A stretch of DNA of 12,633 nucleotides, from NCBI GenBank assembly GCA_022447685.1, contig JAKVAO010000073.1, positions 1 to 12,633 of the forward strand. Reading direction: 5' to 3'. The stretch's first letter is position 1; each line of letters begins with the position of its first letter. The notes beneath the pieces are model-generated. The model searched no databases, was not told where the DNA came from, and saw only the letters and a list, made by a program, of their open reading frames with translations. This document shows positions 1-5,031 of this stretch, one piece after another. The stretch comes from Candidatus Caenarcanales bacterium (GTDB taxonomy: Bacteria > Cyanobacteriota > Vampirovibrionia > LMEP-6097). The translations under genes were made by a program, and so were the position numbers.

Positions 1-78
1 AAACAAAGGTAAGATAATAAGATTTTCAACACACCTTTCAATTCAATAATTTTGGTTTAAATTTTCAGTCCACTATAG

Positions 79-363
79 AGAGGAGGTTCACTAAATTTCA
101 AGCAAGCTCCTCTAGACTTAGTTGAAGAAGCAAGTAAAGCTATCCCTTCAATACTAAAAGCATTTGAAAGCCAATCTAACAAAGCAAACTATGTGCCACT
201 TTATTTAAGGTGTGACTTTATTAAAGATTCTACTCAGGATAAATATCTTCTCTCTGAGAGTGAAGGTGTAGAGCCTGAGTTATTTTTTAGAGCTAAGCCT
301 AGTAGTGAGGAGACTTTTGTTGAAGCTTTGGAGAATTACTTCAGTGGTTCAATCTTTGAGTAA
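79..363 (+). pseudogene. C-terminal remnant of an ATP-grasp domain protein
   Basis: An open frame follows an in-frame TAG (76-78) and ends at TAA 361-363, with no ATG, GTG or TTG at its head. The translation begins RGGSLNF and contains YVPLYLRCDFIKD and LLSESEGVEPELFFRAKP. This is the pattern of the C-terminal part of glutathione-synthetase-like/RimK-like ATP-grasp enzymes, with an R-x-D strand and then an E-x-E-G-x-EPELF metal-binding strand. A whole enzyme would be roughly 280-300 residues, and only about 95 remain. Just upstream, another frame reads FSVHYREE, which could be the preceding strand after a frameshift. A Shine-Dalgarno-like GGAGG (82-86) has no start codon behind it and lies in coding-like sequence. 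I infer a decayed gene. The family assignment rests on motif memory only. Confidence 0.5.
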
Positions 364-540
364 CTCTTTCTTTTGCAATGAAACCCATTAAATTACCACA
401 CCTATCTTTACAAAAAACTTCATGTCATGAGAATATATAAAGTTTTTTATCATTTGTGAAATTTATGAATGTGAGAAAGGGTTTGGTGGGGTTTTACAAA
501 TAAATCAAAGTTATGATGAAGTGATAAGGGGGATAACTTC
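364..540 (+). other. non-coding stretch with structured leader
   Basis: No credible gene is seen. The stretch holds a run of very short reading frames (for example 465-503, 12 codons) and two copies of AACTTCATG (416-424 and 535-543). Two alternative stem arms precede the small reading frame at 541: AAGTTAT (508-514) with ATAACTT (533-539), and ATGAAGT (516-522) with ACTTCAT (536-542). These are mutually exclusive. The second would bury the AUG at 541 while leaving the purine-rich AAGGGGG ribosome-binding stretch in the loop. Confidence 0.3.
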
Positions 541-645
541 ATGACAAATATAATAGAATTGATAATTACTTTAATCATTGAAGCAATTGTTAAAGTAATT
601 TTCGTACCTAGTGTAATAGAGTTTATAACAAAAATTTTAGGATAA
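541..645 (+). CDS. putative small hydrophobic peptide (34 aa), toxin-like
   Basis: ATG 541 to TAA 643-645 encodes a 34-residue peptide that starts MTNIIELIITLIIEAIVKVI and ends EFITKILG. It is almost all aliphatic, with acidic and basic residues spaced as in an amphipathic or membrane-spanning helix. An AAGGGGG Shine-Dalgarno-like stretch lies about 8 nt upstream. The leader can form competing hairpins around the ribosome-binding site and start codon. These traits resemble type I toxin peptides and other small membrane proteins, but I recognise no specific family. No antisense RNA promoter was identified. It could be chance coding in AT-rich DNA, where Ile-rich open frames are common. It lies between a decayed gene and a putative toxin-antitoxin pair. 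Confidence 0.33.
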   Translation: MTNIIELIITLIIEAIVKVIFVPSVIEFITKILG

Positions 646-732
646 GTGGTAAGGATTATGAATAGATCTCTTGAGCAGTTTATGGATTTAGAAAACTTCA
701 CAATTGTCTATTTCTATTAGCTTTTTAATAAT

Positions 733-762
733 TTGAAATAAAACCTTATATCTGTGCATAAT
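733..762 (+). promoter_or_regulatory. putative sigma-70 promoter for the DUF4160/DUF2442 pair
   Basis: TTGAAA (733-738) is followed after 18 nt by CATAAT (757-762). Transcription would start near 769, only about 6 nt before the ATG at 775. That implies a nearly leaderless mRNA and fits the absence of a Shine-Dalgarno sequence there. Prediction from sequence only. Confidence 0.35.
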
Positions 763-774
763 GTATCTAGATAG

Positions 775-1014
775 ATGAGCCCTACTGTATTTAAGTACAA
801 AAGTTATAGATTCTTCTTTTTCTCAAGAGAAGAGGCTCGTATACATGTTCATATCACATGCCCTGACGGGGAAGCTAAGTTTTGGCTTGAACCAATCATT
901 GCTCTTGCAAATCATTATAAACTTACTGAAAAACAACTAAGAGAGCTACAAGAAATAGTGGAGGAGCGTAAAGATGAAATCACAAACGAATGGCAACGAC
1001 ATTTTGGAGGTTGA
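775..1014 (+). CDS. DUF4160 family protein (putative toxin-antitoxin component)
   Basis: A 79-residue protein that matches the DUF4160 pattern along its whole length: an N-terminal SPTVFKYKSYRFFFFSREEA strand region, then HVHITCPDGEAKFWLEP (about residues 24-41), and a C-terminal helix with LTEKQLRELQEIVEER. The length is normal for the family. The biochemical role of DUF4160 is not established. The family is commonly found next to DUF2442 genes, as here, and the pair is often listed as a predicted toxin-antitoxin module. The start at 775 is the only ATG in frame that preserves the family N-terminus. An upstream ATG at 761 runs straight into a stop. The 3' end overlaps the next gene by 41 nt, so translation is probably coupled. 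Confidence 0.85.
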   Translation: MSPTVFKYKSYRFFFFSREEARIHVHITCPDGEAKFWLEPIIALANHYKLTEKQLRELQEIVEERKDEITNEWQRHFGG

Positions 1015-1234
1015 AGTACAAAATATTTCGATACATGGATTATGGCTATTTGTAAAAGATGCTGAGTATTTTTTGCCATTTGAAGAATTCCCGTGGTTTA
1101 AAGAGGCAAAAATTGAAGATATTCATCAAGTTAAATTACACCACGGTCATCACCTGCAATGGTCCAATTTAGATGTTGATTTAGAGTTGGAGTCTCTAAA
1201 AAAACCTGAAAATTATCCAAAAATTTATAAATAG
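974..1234 (+). CDS. DUF2442 family protein
   Basis: An 86-residue protein of the DUF2442 type. Its beta-rich core reads ISIHGLWLFVKDAEYFLPFE (about residues 18-37), followed by FPWFKEAKIEDIHQVKL and HHLQWSNLDVDLELESL near the C-terminus, where family members carry a W-x-x-LDVDL strand. The gene starts inside the DUF4160 gene in another frame. A good Shine-Dalgarno stretch, GGAGGAG, ends about 8 nt before the ATG at 974. The overlapping pair is a compact bicistronic unit that ends before the strong terminator at 1316-1353. Which member would be toxin or antitoxin, if either, cannot be told from sequence. Confidence 0.85.
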   Translation: MKSQTNGNDILEVEVQNISIHGLWLFVKDAEYFLPFEEFPWFKEAKIEDIHQVKLHHGHHLQWSNLDVDLELESLKKPENYPKIYK

Positions 1235-1315
1235 ATTCAGAGCCGAAGAGCCACTAAGCCTCGACACCTGCGTGGGCATTGGGGCTAGAGATTTAGAGTT
1301 CCTAAATCTACACAT

Positions 1316-1353
1316 AAAACAAAAAACCCGCCTTTCGCCGGGCTTTTTGTTTT
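1316..1353. terminator. strong bidirectional rho-independent terminator
   Basis: The left arm (1316-1330, AAAACAAAAAACCCG) pairs with the right arm (1339-1353, CGGGCTTTTTGTTTT). There is one mismatch (A1326/C1343) and an 8-nt loop containing TTTCG. A-rich and T-rich tracts flank the GC core on both sides, so it can work in either direction. On the + strand it would end the DUF4160/DUF2442 transcript and insulate it from the hsd operon. Confidence 0.85.
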
Positions 1354-1571
1354 ATAAATGGCGGAGAACTGCTCAACCGAATTGGCGATTACGTTGTAGA
1401 AGTTCAGCCTGATTTCTCGGAGGCTTTAGCCCTTGTTGCATAGGCTTATTGAGTGGGTGTAACTAAGGTTTGGGGAAAGTGCTGGTAACGGGTGATTCAA
1501 GTAATGTCTTTTAAATGATTAAAAAGCAACTATTAGAAGAATTCAAATAGTTCAAGCAGTAGGGTTAGAGC

Positions 1572-1596
1572 AACTGTAAAGAATTTCTTGACAGTT
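1572..1596. promoter_or_regulatory. 25-bp palindrome overlapping a TTGACA box, possible operator
   Basis: The arms AACTGT (1572-1577) and ACAGTT (1591-1596) enclose AGAA/TTCT around a central T (1584). The palindrome is complete except for one mismatched position per arm. A consensus TTGACA (1588-1593) sits in the right arm, although no good -10 box lies 16-18 nt downstream. Such symmetry is typical of a dimeric repressor site, but the regulator is unknown and no DNA-binding protein gene is present in the window. Confidence 0.35.
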
Positions 1597-1639
1597 CGGA
1601 ATGAGTCGAATCAATTTATAGTATATTTTATATAACTGA

Positions 1640-1695
1640 AGCCACCTAGCCTATGCTTTTTAGGTATGCTCAAATAGAGTGGTTATTTTTTTATT
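1640..1695 (+). ncRNA. possible small structured RNA ending in a U-run
   Basis: Around 1643-1683, CCAC and GTGG can form an outer stem enclosing ACCTA/TAGGT, followed directly by TTATTTTTTTATTT. This has the shape of a short hairpin with a terminator-like U-tract. Stems are short (4-5 bp each) and the promoter is not convincing, so this could equally be a weak terminator or nothing. No RNA family is recognised. Confidence 0.18.
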
Positions 1696-1743
1696 TATAG
1701 CAGTGTGCAATTATCAAGTATTTAAACACCTAAAGATTATGGA

Positions 1744-1762
1744 AAATCGGGAATTCCGATTT
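1744..1762. promoter_or_regulatory. hairpin or operator upstream of hsdM
   Basis: AAATCGG (1744-1750) and CCGATTT (1756-1762) form a perfect 7-bp inverted repeat around GAATT. T-rich sequence follows (ATTTCTTT), so it could act as a weak terminator as well as a protein-binding site. It lies about 115 bp before the hsdM start. Confidence 0.3.
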
Positions 1763-1839
1763 ATTTCTTTGCAGATAGCGGTCACACTAACAAGGCAAAA
1801 ATTAACTTAGGTAAGATATCCAAATAGCAAAGATTAAAT

Positions 1840-1845
1840 TATAAT
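1840..1845 (+). promoter_or_regulatory. consensus -10 box (TATAAT) for the hsd operon
   Basis: A perfect TATAAT lies at 1840-1845. The -35 position at 17-nt spacing (TATCCA, 1817-1822) matches only three of six bases. A start near 1852 would give a leader of about 27 nt before the ATG at 1879. This is the most plausible promoter for the six-gene operon visible in the window. Confidence 0.4.
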
Positions 1846-1878
1846 GATGTATATTCAGTCTTCTCTGAAGTGATTCTT

Positions 1879-3588
1879 ATGGATAAATTAGAACAAGAGT
1901 TCTTAAAAGAACTAGATGATAAGTTGTGGAAGTCAGCAGATAAACTGCGTTCAAATATGGATGCTGCTAATTATAAGCATGTAGTTTTAGGCTTAATTTT
2001 CTTGAAATATGTGTCTGATGCTTTTGAGGAGAGACAGGAAGAATTAGTAAAGCTCTTCAAAAAAGAGCATGAAGATAATGATTATTATTTACCTAGACAT
2101 AACTTCGATACAGAAGATGATTACGAAGAAGCAATTCGAGAAGAGTTAGAGATTGATGATTACTACAAAGAAAAAAATGTTTTCTGGGTTCCTCAAAATG
2201 CTAGATGGAAAAGTATAAAAGAAAGAGCAACTTTAGCTCCTGGGACTGTACTTTGGCAAGATGCAAAAGGACAGGACGTAAAGCTCAAATCAGTTTCTTG
2301 GTTAATTGATAACGCTTTAGATGATATTGAGAAATCTAACCCAAAGCTAAAAGGAATACTGAATAGAATTAGCAGGTTTGAAGTGGATAGCGATAAGCTT
2401 ATTGGCTTAATCAACACATTCTCAGATACTAGTTTTTCAAAGCCTGAATTGAAAGGTAAAAGGCTTAATCTCCAGAGTAAAGATATACTGGGGCATGTAT
2501 ATGAGTATTTTTTAGGTGAATTCGCTAAAGCTGAAGGTAAACAAGGTGGGCAATATTACACCCCTAAAAGCATAGTAACTTTAATCATAGAGATGCTTGA
2601 GCCTTATGAGGGTAGAGTCTATGACCCTGCAATGGGATCTGGTGGTTTCTTCGTATCAAGTGATAAGTTCATTGAAGAGCATGCTAAAGACAAGCATTAT
2701 AAAGCTTCTGAGCAGAGAAGAAATATTTCTGTTTATGGGCAAGAATCAAACCCTACCACTTGGAAATTAGCTGCTATGAATATGGCTATCAGGGGGATTG
2801 ATTTTAATTTTGGTAAAAAGAATTCTGATACATTCTTAGATGATCAGCACCCTGACTTAAGAGCCGATTATGTAATGGCTAATCCACCATTTAATATTAA
2901 AGACTGGTGGTCAGAATCTTTGGCTGGAGATGTCCGCTGGAAATATGGCACTCCTCCTACTGGTAATGCAAACTTTGGCTGGATGCAACATATGCTTCAC
3001 CACCTATCTTCTTCTGGTTCGATGGCTTTGTTACTAGCGAATGGTTCTATGAGTTCTCAAACTAGTAATGAAGGGGAGATCAGGAAGAACCTTATTAATG
3101 AAGATTTGATTGAGTGTATGGTTGCTTTACCTGGGCAATTATTTACTAATACTCAAATCCCGGCTTGTATTTGGTTTCTAACTAAAAACAAGTCAGCAAT
3201 TAAAGGAAGAGCAGAGAGAAAAGGAAAGACTTTATTTATAGACGCACGTAACCTAGGCTATATGAAAGATAGAGTGCTTAGAGATTTCACCGCTGATGAT
3301 ATTAAAAAAGTAGTTGATACTTATCATTTATGGCAGAGAAGTCTGAATAAAGATTACAAAGACGAACAAGGCTTTTGTTACTCAGCAGATCTTGAAGAAG
3401 TTAAAAAGAATGATTATATCCTTACTCCAGGGCGTTATGTCGGAGCCGTTGATAAAGAGGAAGATAGTGAACCATTTAATGAAAAGATGAAGCGTTTAAC
3501 TGCTGAGCTTAAAGAGCAGTTTACTGAGAGTAATAGATTAGAAGCTGAGATTAAGAAAAACTTACTTAGTATTGGGTATGAGTTATGA
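1879..3588 (+). CDS. hsdM: type I restriction-modification system, HsdM DNA methyltransferase subunit
   Basis: HsdM transfers a methyl group from S-adenosylmethionine to the N6 of adenine in the bipartite site chosen by HsdS, and is part of both the M2S methylase and the R2M2S nuclease. About 569 residues, a little longer than the roughly 500-530 of classical HsdM. The N-terminal helical HsdM domain (KLWKSADKLRSNMDAANYKHVVLGLIFLKYVSD) is followed by the N6-adenine methyltransferase fold: GGQYYTPKSIV (motif X-like), DPAMGSGGFF (SAM-binding motif I, D at about 249) and the catalytic NPPF (motif IV, N at about 335). A helical tail would contact HsdS. I chose ATG 1879, with GAAG 8 nt upstream; an in-frame GTG at 1870 would add three residues. 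The stop overlaps the next ATG by 4 nt (ATGA). Confidence 0.95.
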   Translation: MDKLEQEFLKELDDKLWKSADKLRSNMDAANYKHVVLGLIFLKYVSDAFEERQEELVKLFKKEHEDNDYYLPRHNFDTEDDYEEAIREELEIDDYYKEKNVFWVPQNARWKSIKERATLAPGTVLWQDAKGQDVKLKSVSWLIDNALDDIEKSNPKLKGILNRISRFEVDSDKLIGLINTFSDTSFSKPELKGKRLNLQSKDILGHVYEYFLGEFAKAEGKQGGQYYTPKSIVTLIIEMLEPYEGRVYDPAMGSGGFFVSSDKFIEEHAKDKHYKASEQRRNISVYGQESNPTTWKLAAMNMAIRGIDFNFGKKNSDTFLDDQHPDLRADYVMANPPFNIKDWWSESLAGDVRWKYGTPPTGNANFGWMQHMLHHLSSSGSMALLLANGSMSSQTSNEGEIRKNLINEDLIECMVALPGQLFTNTQIPACIWFLTKNKSAIKGRAERKGKTLFIDARNLGYMKDRVLRDFTADDIKKVVDTYHLWQRSLNKDYKDEQGFCYSADLEEVKKNDYILTPGRYVGAVDKEEDSEPFNEKMKRLTAELKEQFTESNRLEAEIKKNLLSIGYEL

Positions 3589-3992
3589 AACTAGATTTAA
3601 GTTCACTAGACAAAGGAATAAAAGCACTAATTCGTGCCCTTGAGGAATATGAAAAGAACCCTAATGAATTTGTTAAAGATTCTTGTATTCAAAGATTTGA
3701 ATTTACCTATGAGTTATCTCATAAGTTCATTAAAAGATATTTAGAGCTAACCGAAGCTAACCCTGAAGAAATTGAAGAAATGACATTCCAACAATTAATC
3801 AGGAGAGCTACTGAAAGAGGCTTACTACTAAATGATTGGGAGAGTTGGAAAGATTACAGGAAGAGTAGGGGTAAAACAAGCCATACCTATGATGAAGAAA
3901 CTGCAGATGAAGTTTTTGAAGATATTCCTGTGTTTCTTAAAGAAGCTGAGTATCTATATAAACGGTTAGAGGAGCGGCTAAGCAATGTCTAA
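3585..3992 (+). CDS. HEPN-domain protein, HI0074-like 'nucleotidyltransferase substrate-binding' type; probable toxin of a HEPN/MNT pair
   Basis: A 135-residue all-helical protein of the HEPN family. It contains the family core RFEFTYELSHKFIKRYLE (about 37-54), DWESWKDYRKSR (about 84-95) and KTSHTYDEETADEVF (about 97-111). The sequence R95-GKTS-H100-T-Y102 fits the R-X4-H-X-Y motif of HEPN RNase toxins in type VII toxin-antitoxin systems. In those systems the tyrosine is AMPylated by the MNT antitoxin. Its normal partner, an MNT gene, is not adjacent: the only MNT domain in the window is fused to HsdS two genes downstream. The start overlaps the hsdM stop (ATGA) and the end overlaps the next gene by 8 nt, so it is co-translated with the restriction genes. 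Toxic RNase activity is inferred. HI0074-type members were first described as substrate-binding partners of nucleotidyltransferases. Confidence 0.88.
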   Translation: MKLDLSSLDKGIKALIRALEEYEKNPNEFVKDSCIQRFEFTYELSHKFIKRYLELTEANPEEIEEMTFQQLIRRATERGLLLNDWESWKDYRKSRGKTSHTYDEETADEVFEDIPVFLKEAEYLYKRLEERLSNV

Positions 3993-5031
3993 GAGTTTAT
4001 CAAAACATAATTTGAATTCATTTAAGCACTTAAGCTCAGCTTTAAAGAAGATTCAAGAGTCACATTTTGAGTATGCTCAAAAAACTATTAATCGAGCCCT
4101 GGTTTCTAGAAATTGGTTCTTTGGGTACTATATTGTTGAATTTGAAAATGGTTCTGCAACTCGGAAGGAAACCTATGGTAAGAATTTGATTTTGGAGCTA
4201 TCTAAGGTCTTAACAGGTGAAGGTATAAAAGGCTGCTCTGTAACGAATTTAAAGCAATGTCGCAATTTTTATCTTGCATATCCTGAGATTGGTCGGACAG
4301 TGTCTGACCAATCTCAAGGTGAATTAATAAATCAATTTAAATTAAATTGGTCTCATTATATCTTCCTAATGTCAATTAAAGACAAAGAAGAAAGAAACTT
4401 TTATGAGATAGAGTGTATTTCCGAGAATTGGTCTTTAAGAGAGCTGAAAAGACAGTTTGATAGTTCACTCTATGAAAGGCTACTGGTAAGTAAAAATGAT
4501 GATAAGGTAAAACAGTTATCCAAAGAAGGACAAGTAATTGCTAGCTCTAAAGATATTATCAAAGATCCATATATACTAGAATTCTTGAATCTAAGTGAGA
4601 AAGAATCATATTCAGAAAGTGACTTAGAGAGTGGCATTATAGATAAGTTAGAACACTTTCTTTTAGAGTTGGGTAAAGGTTTTTTGTTTGAGGCAAGACA
4701 AAAGCGATTGAGTTTTGAAGAAGAACATTTTTATGTCGACTTGGTCTTTTATAACCGACTTTTGAGAGCTTATGTATTAATTGATTTAAAAATAGGAGAA
4801 TTAAAGCATCAAGATTTAGGTCAAATGCAGATGTATGTCAACTACTTTGATCGCTTCGTTAAAAAAGATTATGAAAATAAAACTATTGGTATCGTGATAT
4901 GTAAAAAGAAAAAAGATGCACTAGTTGAGATTACTTTACCCGAAGATAGTAATATTCACGCTTCTGAATATAGGTTATATTTACCATCTAAAAAACAAAT
5001 AAAAGAGCAAATCGAGAATGCTAACCACTAA
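3985..5031 (+). CDS. DUF1016/YhcG-family PD-(D/E)XK nuclease domain protein
   Basis: A 348-residue protein with the two-part YhcG layout. The N-terminal DUF1016 helical domain (about 15-160) includes INRALVSRNWFFGYYIVEFE, YGKNLILELSKVL, LKQCRNFYLAYP and LNWSHYIFLM. The C-terminal PD-(D/E)XK nuclease domain (about 190-345) has FLFEARQKRLSF, YVDLVFYNRLL (D252), IDLKIGE (D267-x-K269) and LGQMQMYVNYFD (Q280). All expected active-site residues are present, so it is likely catalytic. YhcG-like genes occur in type I restriction loci, but their precise role is not established; DNA cleavage or an accessory defence role is plausible. It starts inside the end of the HEPN gene and overlaps the next gene by 14 nt. 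A long palindrome (4284-4316) lies in its coding sequence at residues 101-110. Confidence 0.92.
   Translation: MSKSLSKHNLNSFKHLSSALKKIQESHFEYAQKTINRALVSRNWFFGYYIVEFENGSATRKETYGKNLILELSKVLTGEGIKGCSVTNLKQCRNFYLAYPEIGRTVSDQSQGELINQFKLNWSHYIFLMSIKDKEERNFYEIECISENWSLRELKRQFDSSLYERLLVSKNDDKVKQLSKEGQVIASSKDIIKDPYILEFLNLSEKESYSESDLESGIIDKLEHFLLELGKGFLFEARQKRLSFEEEHFYVDLVFYNRLLRAYVLIDLKIGELKHQDLGQMQMYVNYFDRFVKKDYENKTIGIVICKKKKDALVEITLPEDSNIHASEYRLYLPSKKQIKEQIENANH
4284..4316. repeat. 33-bp intragenic palindrome in the YhcG-like gene
   Basis: Two 16-nt arms (4284-4299 and 4301-4316) around a single central base (4300) are perfectly complementary apart from one G/T position (4295 against 4305), which would be a G-U wobble in RNA. 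The core reads GGACAGTGTCTG and encodes RTVSD, in the stretch between the N-terminal helices and LNWSHYIFLM. In mRNA it would form a very stable hairpin in mid-gene. It could be a palindromic insertion, a protein-binding site or an mRNA control element. Confidence 0.85.

Larger units (their letters stand above)
1235..1860 (+). other. long gene-free region: GC-richer segment, then leader of the hsd operon
   Basis: No credible gene was found on either strand. By hand count, 1241-1320 is about 49% G+C (62% in its first 50 bases) and 1361-1500 about 48%, against roughly one third in neighbouring genes. Short open frames here (one reading GGELLNRIGDYVVEVQ around 1360-1440, another RAEEPLSLDTCVGIGARD around 1240-1290) lack starts and run across a terminator. 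They may be phage or mobile-element debris, but I cannot name them. A small hairpin, GATTTAG/CTAAATC, lies near 1288-1307. From about 1570 onward the sequence is AT-rich and contains palindromes and a promoter-like box, listed separately. Confidence 0.5.

Noticed and set aside
450..701. 83-codon open frame on the - strand, hydrophobic in part
   Set aside because: It mirrors the AT-rich small peptide region on the + strand, has no ribosome-binding site, and its composition looks like a reverse reading of Ile/Asn-rich sequence.
658..720. 20-codon frame starting MNRSLEQFMDLENF
   Set aside because: The AAGGA stretch is only 2 nt from the ATG and nothing beyond its length supports coding.
1235..1320. 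tRNA- or attachment-site-like GC-rich stretch
   Set aside because: No cloverleaf, CCA end or T-loop consensus could be formed, and no matching direct repeat was found elsewhere in the window to support an att site.
1515..1602. Frame MIKKQLLEEFK followed by three in-frame TAG codons
   Set aside because: It suggested amber recoding, but intact genes in the window end freely with TAG, for example hsdS and DUF2442. The stretch also overlaps the palindrome, so chance is the better reading.
2193..2417. - strand open frames of 60-85 codons within hsdM, the Abi gene, hsdR and the transposase gene
   Set aside because: They lie entirely inside well-supported genes with conserved motifs on the + strand, so they are shadows.
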